From: Branchiostoma floridae
Taxonomy: Eukaryota > Chordata > Leptocardii > Amphioxiformes > Branchiostomatidae
Assembly: GCF_000003815.2 (NCBI RefSeq)
Contig: NC_049982.1
Coordinates: 21,179,699-21,243,698, forward strand
Direction of reading: 5' to 3'
DNA: 64,000 nucleotides
Shown here: one piece after another, positions 11,279 to 25,984 of the stretch
How the letters are laid out: each line of letters begins with the position of its first letter
How positions within the stretch are numbered: the first letter of the stretch is position 1
The notes under the pieces: model-generated
Databases searched by the model: none
What the model saw: the letters and a program-made list of their open reading frames with translations, nothing else
What the model was told of the DNA's origin: nothing
Translations under genes and position numbers: made by a program

Positions 11279-11626
11279 AAAATTTAACCGATGAATGAGG
11301 GACTAACTAGGGGCAAGGAAGCGACAGTCGCTTCCGGGATAAATATGCGTAACAAAGTTACTGTTTTGAACCATAAACTCGGGTCAATTCCGATTACGTA
11401 TGTTTCTTAGTATCATATAGAAAAGGACCTATCTGTTTAAGGGCTTACATAGCATGAATATGCTCTAAAAGGCCGTGTTTTATGCGCTCAAATGTTGAAT
11501 TATGATATTGTAAGCCAACAGCATGGCGGAACTGCTGTACTGCCGTCGACGAAACTATCCTCACCGATGGGATTGACCAATAGTAGCGTGGCGCTTATTG
11601 TGTGCGCGCCGCCGTTAAACGGAGGC
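11279..11626 (-). repeat. right terminal inverted repeat arm of the 8.6-kb structure
   Basis: This is the reverse complement of 3041-3386 with scattered substitutions. It ends at a GCCGTTAAACGGAGGC boundary. Confidence 0.8.
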
Positions 11627-12126
11627 ACCTATAGCTCTTGTGAGAACATAACATAACATCTTGGTTCGACCATTGCTCTTTGGAGTAGTGCCTTTGATTT
11701 TGTTTTGCACACTTTATACGGTATTCGAAGTAGACAAAAATAAAGCCCAATTTTTTTAATGGGATTTCAATCTCGTATCATTTGGATATGATAGTTGTCA
11801 TATAATTCGTTAAGCATTGAATGCTTGTGGTAAAGAAAACAGGCACTTATGTAGAAAGCATCGAACGTTTCATTGGTCAGTACAGTTCACTTGCCTATGG
11901 GGGTGAATATTGTATTCACCATATAAGCACATTCTATACTGTCGACGTCTTTGATCGTATTGTATACATATGTTAGAAATTAGTAGTATTAATGTGCCTT
12001 GAAATATTGTAAACTTACTCTTTCGTGATTTGTCTACTCTTTAAAAGTGAAATCATCTTGCAATCTATCCCTACATCATTATGGACCGTTCCTACTCAAC
12101 AAGAATAACAAGTCGAAGAACCAAAA
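11627..12126 (+). other. 5' flank of the PEBP4-like gene
   Basis: AT-rich sequence, with no core promoter motif I would defend. An ATG at 12081 opens a 66-codon frame that overlaps the PEBP start in another frame. If the transcript starts upstream of it, this would be an overlapping upstream ORF. Confidence 0.3.
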
Positions 12127-15232
<3,106 letters not shown>

Positions 15233-15978
15233 AATTAGTTTGCTGATAATAGAAGTATCTAGGGATACGATCAATTCCTGACTGTTTCACAATGGTGTGC
15301 TAAACCAAATAGGTAAAAGCATGGCCTAGTAACCATACCATCAAGAATTACTTGGTACATTTTGTACCTCTATGTGGTGCTTTCTTTCTTGTTAAATATA
15401 TTCTTTCTTCTTATTCTTAACATGGTCTTTTCCATCCTTAGCTAAAGGGAATACTGCTGCATATTGACTTGTATGACATGTCAGCCTGCATTACTACATC
15501 AGCCATTCAACATTGTGCTGTGTTCTGTATGCATTTACACCTGCCACAGGGTCTGTCTGGCCACCTTCACTGAGCAACGGTGGTGGGCGACATGAATGTG
15601 TTCCTTCTGATCGCAACCCTTTTCCCTCCATCAATGTCTCTGCAGGTGTCTACTGAAGACAAACAAAACCAATTCATCATGTCTTTCCCCTATAAATGCA
15701 GTTAGCTGGCTCAGGGGCAAGGTCATGGTGTTTTCAAGGTCAACTTGTAATGGTGTATTTTTTAAAGCAGGCCACTTCAGCCAGAACCAGATGATATGGA
15801 AGGTCAGAGAATGAAGACAATATGGCATAAGTCACTGTATTCAAAAGACATACATATTGGCAGTCCCATTATCTTTTGAAGCTCCACAGATTTGTTATGA
15901 GCTGGCTCGAGAGATAAACTTGCTGCAACTTGGAGCTCTTGCACTGTGTGTGTTCTTTATCATGCTCTGACAAAATTG

Positions 15979-15984
15979 AATAAA
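15979..15984 (+). terminator. PEBP4: polyadenylation signal AATAAA after the RDEL exon
   Basis: A canonical AATAAA lies about 750 bp downstream of the first stop codon and before the second alternative last exon. It lets the RDEL isoform end before the second exon is reached. Confidence 0.5.
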
Positions 15985-16400
15985 GAAATGCCTTTTTCCT
16001 CACCTGAACCACTTCCTTCGTATGCATATCCTTTGATTACTTTTCTCCTTTTTTGAAGATTGAGCAAATAATAGTAACCTACATATACATATGTACATGT
16101 ACCAGTTAGTAATTATTACTTAAGATCATTAGAGTAAATCACTACCAAAACCAGGAACAAAGAGACAATGGGACTTAAGCACAAACACCACACATCTTAA
16201 CATCCCCATTCAACAAACAGAATGATGAAAAGGGTAATGTAACAGAATTTCTTGGATGATGAAGGTACATTTCTCAGATTTGTAGTGGGAAGGCGTCAGA
16301 CGTCAAAGACAACAACATACATCTGCAGCATCAAAAAGATATCCAAAGTATCCTTATAGGTCCAGCCATGCTGATGGTCTCTCCCCCTCTTCATTGCTAG

Positions 16401-16606
16401 GTTACAAACCTCCGACGCCACCCAAAGGATCTGGTCTGCATCACTACCAGTTCTTTCTCTACCGCCTGCAACCAGGCCAGGACAAGACCTTGAACAGCGA
16501 TAGTCGGGGGAAGTTTGATCTTCCAGCATTTGCAGCTGATCTTGGACCCCTTGTGGCTGCTACAGAATTCAAAACAGAAAACCCAGAAAAGGAAACAGAA
16601 AATTGA
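16401..16606 (+). CDS. PEBP4: alternative last exon of the PEBP4-like gene, non-RDEL isoform
   Basis: The acceptor TTGCTAG precedes 16401 in the same phase as the exon at 15012, so it can join exon 3 (ending 14230) directly; the isoform would have 208 residues. The exon encodes a diverged copy of the first: PPTPPKGSGLHHYQF aligns with PPTPPPGSGRHRYQF, GKFDLPAF with GKFDLKAF, and VAATEFKTEN with VAATEFVTEN. Its C-terminus is Lys/Glu-rich and ends in N, with no RDEL. The family HRY motif reads HHY here. No copies of exons 1-3 lie between the two terminal exons, so this is an exon duplication and not a second gene. Confidence 0.85.
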
Positions 16607-18597
16607 ATTGTGTTCAGGTGATATGGAACAGGCAGATTAAAAGGACCAAAGAAAGCCCTGGAAATATGTTAAAACAAACAGTTTTGAAAAGTCCAAAAGT
16701 TATTGTTGACAGTATAACATGTTAACTGACAGTAAGCATTAGAGCTATGAAAAGTAGTTATTTTATTCCAACATAAACTGTCTAACTCTAAGCTGTCTTA
16801 AAAAGCTGGTGATATATTGATATATTGAGAAATTTTCAGGTGAAATGTGGTTGTTTTTTCTGAATTCCAGACAGGTTAGATATGGATACAAAACAAAATG
16901 GTTTCTCGTATTGGTTTCTCTCAGTCCCAAAGGACAACTCCAAAAGGCAGGCCAATCTAATTACCACTTTGATGTGCAGCAAATATGGCTGGAAAATCAT
17001 TAGGCAGTCTGTGTTGTTTTCTGCGTCATTAGATTTGTGCCCAGCGGACATTATTAGACAGTGAACCTGGCCCAGATGACGTCAGTTGTGCCGGTAATTT
17101 GATTAGCATGTCTCTAATGTATGTTGCTGGACCCGCTTGTGCCTAAAATAGTATCATTAATGCTGGTACTGATCAGGACTTTTGCCAACTTCCTTGTTTT
17201 TTTGACATCACAAAATTTGGAAAAAGTCTACTGGGAACACCTTTCTTGTATAGATTTTTATTTCTGTCAAAGACATAGAATTTTGGTCCCACATCTTTTG
17301 AATCTTAGTATTGATCAGTATGTCCTTTGCACTTATTTGGGCAGGGCTCTTGCCTCCTACAACTTTCACAAATGGAAACTCACATTTCAAACGCAGAAAT
17401 AGTACATGGCAATGTTGCTTTTTGAAAAATTAATATATTCTTGCTCTATTTAAAGAAGCTCTGCGTATTCATATTTTTCAAAAATTGAGAAATTGTTCTA
17501 TTCATAGTCTTGTGTTCTACACATATCTATACCCCATCTATACAATAGCCTTAGTGCAATGAACTACATATTGTATGTTCTACTAAGTTGAAATAATTAA
17601 TATATATACATACACCAATGAAGGAGCTAAGCTAGACACCCACCTGTTTAAATGAGGTAACTTTCCTCTTGGGTAGTTTGCTCGCCCACCAACTCTGATG
17701 TATTCCTTCTTTGATGCTCAATAATTGCTATGGGATTATTCAGTAAGACTGGTGATTAGCTATGTGCAATAAATAGAAGATGTTAACTCAGACATGTCCC
17801 ATTGTATTTCTGTGAGCATCTATTTACAGTTACAGTGCAGGCCTAAATATTTTAATTCCCTTACTGTCAAAATGTTGTACAGGCAATACAAAATACTAGT
17901 ATACAGTTGAGGTACGTGTATACAGGTGTTGGCAGTGTATGTATGTTTTATCATTCATTACATTTTTATCAACATTTCTGCTCTACATGTCTCATGATGG
18001 CAAAGGCTTGTTTGTTTGAGCTTTTATTTATACAGGAAAAACTCAAATTGGTCTTCTAGTAGCTGTTCATTGAGATCATTAGAGAAGAGGTAAGGGTCAG
18101 ACAAAATTGAACAAACATGCAGATTACATGATTGAAGTCCTAATAAATCCAAAAACATGTACATGTACAGTCAAAGTAAATCAATAAACATATATCCCTA
18201 CACATACACGACATTGAAAAAACACATGCATGTACCAGTAACCACAGGAAAGTTGGCATGTATTCTGTATCCATTCATTTGGTCTGTATCAGTTCCAGTA
18301 AAAGTACCTGAAAGTTTGTAAGAGAACAGTGGGGGCCGTAGCTGTCACCGATGGTTAACATGAGAAATGTTCACTACTGTTAGATAAGTGAAGGTTACTG
18401 TACAGCTAGTAAACCCGAAGTCATCTTGAGGTGGGCGCAGTAAGTCTTCCTCCGTGCAGCCATGACTTAAGACTTAACCACAGATCTCAAGATGACTCAT
18501 AATTGGCACATCTGTTGACTCTGAGTGACAAAACACAGTAACGTTACACTTGACCTACAGCAGCCGCACACTGACTCATTACAACACAGACAGGCAG
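16607..18597. other. intergenic or 3' UTR sequence
   Basis: No coding exon is recognised. An AATAAA at 17768-17773 is a possible distal polyadenylation site for the second PEBP isoform. The stretch near 18010-18060 (TTTTATTTATACAGGAAAAA) resembles the 3' tail of CR1/L2-type LINEs, but only weakly. Inverted AGTCATCTTGAG copies at 18419 and 18486 form a small foldback. Confidence 0.35.
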
Positions 18598-18928
18598 NNN
18601 NNNNNNNNNNNNNNNNNNNNNNNNNNNNNNNNNNNNNNNNNNNNNNNNNNNNNNNNNNNNNNNNNNNNNNNNNNNNNNNNNNNNNNNNNNNNNNNNNNNN
18701 NNNNNNNNNNNNNNNNNNNNNNNNNNNNNNNNNNNNNNNNNNNNNNNNNNNNNNNNNNNNNNNNNNNNNNNNNNNNNNNNNNNNNNNNNNNNNNNNNNNN
18801 NNNNNNNNNNNNNNNNNNNNNNNNNNNNNNNNNNNNNNNNNNNNNNNNNNNNNNNNNNNNNNNNNNNNNNNNNNNNNNNNNNNNNNNNNNNNNNNNNNNN
18901 NNNNNNNNNNNNNNNNNNNNNNNNNNNN
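18598..18928. other. assembly gap (331 N)
   Basis: A run of N. Open frames crossing it are meaningless. Confidence 1.
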
Positions 18929-19554
18929 GCATCAGATCAAAGGTGATTGATCATAAATACTTGACAACACACACTAGCAACCCAAATCAATAATCTACAT
19001 GGTGTTACATTTGGTGATAGTATGCCCCAAAACAAACAATACAACTCTGAACTTTTTTTTTTCAAGGAGTGTATTAATATATCAAGACATCTGCGTCAGC
19101 TGCATTGTACCATCATGTTTGGAACGCGAACTCTTGGAAGTTCTTAAGATTTTATATGATATTTAGAGGATGGAGATCTTCAGAAAAATTAGGCTTGCCA
19201 AGGGGGGGGGGGGGGGCAATAGAAGGTTGCTTTTGGTCTTTGGTGGAAGGTGGAAAATTTGGAAGGCTGGAGAAAATTTGATACCCCGAGTACGTGTACC
19301 CCTGACGACCAGCCCTACCCGAGTGAATATTGTACGGTCCCTAAACAGCTGCTAGTTTTACGTTGGACTATCTCTACTGACTTGTTGGTGACTCATGAAA
19401 CGTGGGCTTAACAAAAATGTAGGGGGCCAACATTAAATGTCAGGAGTCATGGTGGCCCGAACAGAAATGTCAGAGGTCACGCTTTAGAGAATAAGACGAA
19501 CAAAAGCGGTCTGACTGTCACGTCAAGGACGGTTACCGAAAATACCGAGCACAC

Positions 19555-19886
19555 CTCCACGCAGATGTTGCAAGGGAATATCTGTCAATAGTAGCGCTAC
19601 AACAACAAATTAATTGACAGTGAAAAACTAGAGGCGAGATGGTCGGTTCGTAATGTATGGTTAAAGTAGAGTAAAGTGGAGTTGTTTCAGCCAAGTAGGA
19701 CTAGGAGTGTGCGTCTGATGTGTCATCTATCATATCTACGGTGCCTTATCCATTATGGCTGTTACAACGGTAACATCCTGCCATTGTAATCTTTAACGCA
19801 CGTTGCATGTAAGGGTTGTGTGTTAGAATAATGGAGAGGCGAACAGCGTCAACGGTCAAGGAATTCCCTCCCAACATCTGCTTTGA
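19555..19886. mobile_element. foldback-family element, ~330 bp
   Basis: The left end CTCCACGCAGATGTTGCAAG is matched in inverse by TTCCCTCCCAACATCTGCTTTGAG on the right. The ends resemble the CTCCAAGCAGA(G/T)GTT termini of the other foldbacks in the window. Confidence 0.5.
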
Positions 19887-22800
19887 GATTACACCAGCCC
19901 GTATCTTCTTCTTCATTGGAGACTATTTAGTGCAGATGTACGGATTTTTCTGTCACAATTCGTTTCTGTGGAAAACTTTCATGTAGAGTTTCTACAGCTC
20001 ACCAAAATTACCATGTGTGATCTTATGTCCGCACTGCTACTGTACCGAATGATTCACACTCAACCATGGGACGAAAACCATTCAAAATGTGCCCAGTGAC
20101 AAATATGTAACAAGACGTAAAAGCACCAAGGCAAAAATACCCCCTAATAATACAGTGCCAACTATGACGAAACAAGGTAACAATCCAAGTTCATACGCCT
20201 TTCGGGTATACAGGGGCGGTGCCCATTTCGATTCTGCTTGAGCCAAACAGGGCCTCTACGTCCACAGGTGGCTACGTCACTGGTAGTGGTGTGTGTTGAA
20301 CCTCCCATACTCATCCAAACATGTGTATGTAACTTGGTATATGACCCAGCCGGAAATTGAACCTGCGACCTTTTTATAATCTGTCCATGTTTCCGGCTGG
20401 TTAGGCCTGGAAGATGAAGATTTCCTCGACGCCCATAGTACTCGTGTTTTATTCAGAAGTATACAGGTTATCCGGACAAATGGGGACTTCACAAGCACAT
20501 GATTTCTCTTCTAGTTCAGTGACAATGGGCGATAGGCCATCGAGTTTTTGTTGAAATGGATGTTTGAGTTAAAAGTGATTTTTGATACGGCAAAGTTTAA
20601 TATGCTGATTTCAACACAAACAATGTGGCCTATCACCTATTCTGCCACTCGATGACCAATTTCCCAGGAAGCCTTTTGTGTCTGTCCGGAAGACGGGGTT
20701 GTGGGCAGTGTGGTGTCGTTCTCAGGGCAGTAGGTCGAGTTATCTACTCTCAAACCTTTACTTGGAGATCTAGAGTAGGGTTGTCCAGATCATCCGGGCC
20801 TTTCTGCCTCATGGACTAACAAACTACTAATCCAAGCAGACGTTAGGCCCAGGTTGTACTGTATTTTCTACTTCTCTCTAGTTTGTCTGGCTACGCCACA
20901 TATCTTCTTGGAGATCAAACCGATGGCCATGAAGATGTTGCGAGGCAGAATCATCACCTTAATTTCCTAGCTGCCCGTTAATGTCACAAACTGCCTCGCC
21001 GAAGCTGGAAAGCGTAACGATTTTGCCTCCTAACATCTTTTTGTAGATTACTGGTAAACCGCGACAACTGCCGGATTTACGGCTTGTGTTAAACCTGAGA
21101 TGTTCCTCCGCACGTGTGTCCAGACTTGAGTCTAGTGGACTCGACATTCCCCCTCCCACGGTCGGCCCAAGGCGCAGGTCATTAGCCTTGTTTGTTTGGC
21201 TGGTAACCATGGTGATACGAGATTCTTACATGCTTTCGCCTTTTCGTCAGCGAGTCAGGAGATTTGGAAAATGTGATCTCGCATTAAGGACGAAACTAGT
21301 GTAGATCCAGAATGAGACAGAACCTGCGAGGAAAATTACGGACCGGAAGAAAGGAGTCGCACCTAATCATTACTGATTGTTGGGACCAGGTCTATCCGGG
21401 CTGACATAATAGAATTCGTGGAAATCTCTTCAGCATAACCTTCGGAAGTTCTGAGAAAAAATTATTTTTGCCTCTTAGCCTCGCATAAAAATCCTTTCTT
21501 TGACTTTGCCTACTACTAGGCCTCTGCTGCTGAAATGAAAACGGGACAAAATACATGGAAAATGTAACAGTTGCTACACTGCTAATTATCACAACACAAG
21601 GAAACGTGCTATATTTATGCCAACAAATGCTCTTGGTGAAAGTGAAAATGTTCCATGAAGTCTTTTGTGTCTGTCCGGATAATCCCGCGGCTATGGTGTC
21701 AAACCTGGTCTGTGGGTGGGGTTATCGGCGGTCATCAGAATGATTGGCCGTTTGGTATAAAATGATGGTCAAAGTACGGCACAAATAGAAATGTCAAGGT
21801 ACAGAAACAAGTTGATGATGCGAAAAACGCAATTTCGGACAACTATATCACAACCATGCGTTCTGTGAGCGCATGTGATTACAATTACGCTCATATTATG
21901 CTTACCCTGCTTATGTCCTAAAAGCCCCAAAATATCACTGCATAACAAATGTTGTGCTTATTTTCTGTTAGCGTTGCAGGTATTATCTTTGTTGTGATGG
22001 CGTGAAGAAAGTGTGATGATTTATGAATGACATTGCGTGATGGGCAGAATGACAAGCGATTTTTGGAACTCAAATGAAAAATAAAACGTAATGCTTAATG
22101 ATATTTCGATTTTCTGCCATCTTCTATTTTTGTCTCACACTAATATGTGTTTCTTATATTATTGCTGTATTATGAAAGGCTTGGGTAATCAATTTCATAT
22201 TAAGAAATGTAATGTGCGATGGCATCCATGTTATCTACATTCTTGCTTCCCTGCTAATGTACATTACTACTTTGCTTTTGCAAATCATTTTTAAAGTCAT
22301 TATATATTACACATTCAGCTGTTTTGGCATAACAAGCCGTTTGATGATAATGGGCTGTGTGATATGAGTAAGAGGAGAAACATCCTGAGAGATTCGTTCG
22401 TCTTTTTCTGAATTTGTATATGATTCACTATTCCTATGTGTGTTCTTGTGTCATTGTGTGTGTTAAATTTCCTTTATAAAACCTGATGTGACTACTAATG
22501 TTTTTTTAATCATGCAGAGATAATTAAATACGTAAAGAATGTATTCGTTTCGTATGAATATTGTCATTGATTGACAGCTGGTGGCAGGAGAAACATAAAA
22601 ATCATGCAGTATAATATCCACACATAGACCTTGCACACAATATCTTACATTTGTCTTACACGTACGATAACGTGCACATTTATTTGTGTTCTTTCCCCCG
22701 GTGTTCGGAAAAGCTAGCCGCTACGAAATATGTATTGTGTGTTAACTGGTTTACTCGTCGATGCAGTTTTGCAGATTTATCCCGTTACCGCAGCCGCCTC

Positions 22801-23582
22801 GTTACCCACATATTATTGGACGGTCCCCTGCATGCATACTCCCGAGAAGAGCACAACGTGTTTCACGTGGGTGTCCAAACCCTGGCTGAAATAAACGATA
22901 GAAATTGGCAAACAAAGGAGGATACCTGAACCTTGTTTGACGGGCCAGCTCCCCTGGCAAATTATTCTTCTTACTTTGGCAAATCTGTACCATTTATTCA
23001 GCACCGACTCCGAGGCTCAAAAGGAATCTAGTACTATTTACAGCCTTTACTTTTCACCAAGACAAATGCCAAACTCAATTCTTAGAGGGTCCGTCCACAA
23101 GTCTGCATGTCTTTTCCAAACAAAGTAATATTCTAATAGATTCTGTGGAAACGTTGATCTTGGGTATCTGCAATATGGCGCCTGAAAATGATGTTATTGC
23201 CGTGTGACTGACCTTGACAACATCACGTGACCTGTCTGTGGGCGCGGTGCCAGAGGTGAAGCTTGTGGTAAGAAACGGTGCAGCCGATAATTGATTTTCC
23301 AAAAGCAAATCCTGGGAATTTTTTCCTCGAAATATCCGTCATAAAAGCTCGTGTATGATTTCCATGATGTGTCGTTTATTTTCTACGGAGAATAAAATCG
23401 AAGACAGTGTAACAACAGAAACACTGAAACAGCAGTTATCAATCGAAAGACATCAATTTAAGTACCGCCTTCTAATTATATGACTGTATAACTATAAGGT
23501 GACCTTTGTTATTTTTCATAAGCCCCCAGCAGTCAGGATTTGAGCGGCATCAGTTGGGCAGCTTAAGTACTAGTAACGTTAA

Positions 23583-23724
23583 TCTCCAAGCAGCTGTTGT
23601 GGTAGAAAATCGTAACGTTTTCTGAAAGCACGCCAGCACTCTATAGCTACTTTGTTAACTTATAATGTAAGAAAACAGCAGATCAGAAAACATTACGATT
23701 TTATACCCAACATCTGCTTGGAGG
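23583..23724. mobile_element. foldback element with CTCCAAGCAG termini
   Basis: Begins CTCCAAGCAGCTGTTG and ends CAACATCTGCTTGGAG. An internal stem pairs GAAAATCGTAACGTTTTCTG with its near complement at about 23678-23702. Confidence 0.65.
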
Positions 23725-24342
23725 GGGGCAGAGTAACAGGTGAGCGGAGTGGTGGGCGGTGAATGAACGCTTAGGGCGCATATCACAACTGTATCTGAGC
23801 ATTAGGAGCAGTCACCCAGAAAGATACTCGTCGTATCGACCATATAGTGGCGAAAACCGTTCGGCTGATACGGCCACCAGACAGGAACAATATCAAACGA
23901 GGACGGCTATAGGAGGAACGTGCACGGCAAGGACACGGATAGCACTGATCCTCTCAGCAATGCTTACATACAGTACTGCCCAAGGTCATCATCAAAACTC
24001 CCTATACCATTTTTTTATGATAAATACGCAGAGGTCGCCTTTCTAGCCCGGCAAGTGTAAACATATTTGTTCGAATGGTGTTTTCTTTTTGCAAGAATTA
24101 ATGAGGGGGCGGGGTTGTGCACATGGTACAACAGGTCTGTTGAGTACACAAACGTTTGTTTGTTTGAACCTTTATATTAAAGCGACTAGAAGCCGAACTA
24201 CATAACGTTATACATGTTTTGTCTTGTTGTGACCTGTACTTAGCTCGGTTGGGCCAAACTGTACAATAAAGGTCTTCATTCATTCATACAAAGCCGTCCT
24301 GCTGTTTACAGCTAAGTCAGCATTGAAACAGTTTACATTGAC

Positions 24343-24570
24343 CACCCTTCCTGCCTGCGGACTAGCTTAAGATTTCCACTTAGAATTGTTGTAAATGTAA
24401 GGCATTCCGTTATAAATGTATAAATGTATGGCATTCCGGTCGTCCTTCCTGCCTTCGGACTAACTTATGGTTTCTTCCTAGAATTGTTGTAAATGTAGGG
24501 CATTTAGGTCGCCCCTCCTGCCTTCAGACTAAGTTAAGATTTCTTCTTAGAATTTCTATAAAAGTAGGAC
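24343..24570 (+). repeat. short tandem repeat, three diverged units
   Basis: CCTTCCTGCC(T/TT)(G/C)GGACTA followed by AGAATTGTTGTAAATGTA recurs near 24347, 24443 and 24513, with unequal spacing of about 96 and 71 bp. Confidence 0.6.
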
Positions 24571-25862
24571 ACCCCAAATATGGTAGTGCCTACCTAGGTA
24601 CCTGTAGCCCCCCAGGGCCAGTATAGCACTTTAAACAATCAACCACTGAATTAAGAATACGGCAGCCTCAGGTGCTGGTATTGTGTGGTTTTCAGGTATG
24701 TCCGGTCAGAGAGGGTTGGACGCCGCTCCCCGACACGTCACAACGCGTTACCCTCACCTCCTGCTGTCAGCGGAGCTTCTGAGGAGAATGGACTGGGAAA
24801 GGGGCGTGTGAGCCTGAGTTCCCTCATCTCCAAGCAGAGGTTGGGTGGGAAGATCGGGATATTCTTCTGACCCACACCGTTTCACGGCAGGGGCCTAGCG
24901 TCACAATTTTAACCGGACTAGTAATTTAGCCGAAATTATAAACCTGCATGGAAGTGGGGGTAGGGCATTTAGTGCGAGGTATCACAATGCAGTTGAATGC
25001 ACACATGGGATAGACATTGTAAGACAATGAAAGAAGATCATTCGCATAAAGAAAACTTCTGACAGAAAGTTGAATGGGATTGAATTCCGTCCGTCTGGAG
25101 CAGTGCTGAAGACCACGTTTTCTTGCTGTCAAGTATTTATTTTAATCCCTTTTGCTGAGGTTTTCTAATTTGTTTGACTGAACACACCAAGGCCTTGAAC
25201 ACAGCTTCATTTACGGTGTCACAGACGTCGCAAGACAGACAGGTCAAATATTGGACGTTCGTACGACAGTCGCAGATGTGTCGTACAAGCGCCAGTCGTC
25301 TTAATTGCATTCTAAAAATGTCGCAATCATCCATCCTCAGGTCGTAAAACGGCAGAGTTTTAGATAGACTATCCACACCATAATAGACTTTACGGCAACC
25401 ACCCCTCCCCACGACCCAGCACATCTGTTTCACTTCCACCCCAGCCAATTTGGCAGACTACAAATCTCACTGCAGTACCCATGGTAACGTGGTAACAACA
25501 CAAGGAAGGAAGTCGCAGTTTGTCCCGACTCCGCTGAATCACCAGCTATTTCTGCCTTGTTGTTAGCTGTAAAAGGAAACAGCTGGCAAACGTCATGGGC
25601 AAGGTTGTTCCCCTGTGTCCCGATGAGGCGGCCTCCAAGCAGATGTTTGGATACAATTACAAATTCGAGGCAGCTGAGTTGCGTACGCGTGTCAGAAAAC
25701 TCCATACAAAACTGTAAACACCACAAATTAAGTACTCAGTGACTTGGCACATTTACGTACACGTTGTATGGACAGATCCGTGTGACTACAATATGAATTT
25801 GTTGTGGAATCATGATGTAATTCATTGTCTATTGCTGAAATTACAAAACAATTGATCTTGAC

Positions 25863-25984
25863 NNNNNNNNNNNNNNNNNNNNNNNNNNNNNNNNNNNNNN
25901 NNNNNNNNNNNNNNNNNNNNNNNNNNNNNNNNNNNNNNNNNNNNNNNNNNNNNNNNNNNNNNNNNNNNNNNNNNNNNNNNNNNN
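25863..25984. other. assembly gap (122 N)
   Basis: A run of N. Confidence 1.

Larger units (their letters stand above)
3041..11626. mobile_element. 8.6-kb composite element with ~350-bp terminal inverted repeats
   Basis: The sequence 3041-3386, starting GCCTCCGTTTAACGG, is repeated in inverted orientation at 11279-11626 with only scattered differences. Just inside each arm is the same 51-bp minisatellite, again in opposite orientations (left 3390-3617, right 10611-11275), so the inverted structure extends well beyond the arms. The 7 kb between holds a TTA-duplicating MITE, a 146-bp satellite, a Penelope-type GIY-YIG remnant and a mariner-like MITE broken by a LINE fragment. No intact transposase is visible. 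It could be a large foldback or TIR transposon that collected nested insertions, or an inverted duplication of a local repeat. No target duplication is obvious at the edges. Confidence 0.6.
18929..25862. other. intergenic region
   Basis: I recognise no gene. It holds two foldback elements (19555, 23583), a poly-G run at about 19202-19216, a small tandem repeat at 24343-24570, and at about 24140-24290 a sequence ending AATAAAGGTCTTCATTCATT that looks like the 3' end of a non-LTR retrotransposon with a short terminal repeat. Confidence 0.35.

Noticed and set aside
10481-11287. 268-, 190- and 178-codon open frames on both strands
   Set aside because: They are produced by a 51-bp (17-codon) tandem repeat that leaves all frames open. 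No homology and no unique sequence.
16401-16606. A second, tandem PEBP gene
   Set aside because: Only the last exon is duplicated. No copies of exons 1-3 lie between 15233 and 16400, so an alternative exon is the better reading.
18525-18993. Open frames of 117-147 codons
   Set aside because: They run through N; the same applies at 25825-26193 and 50869-51273.
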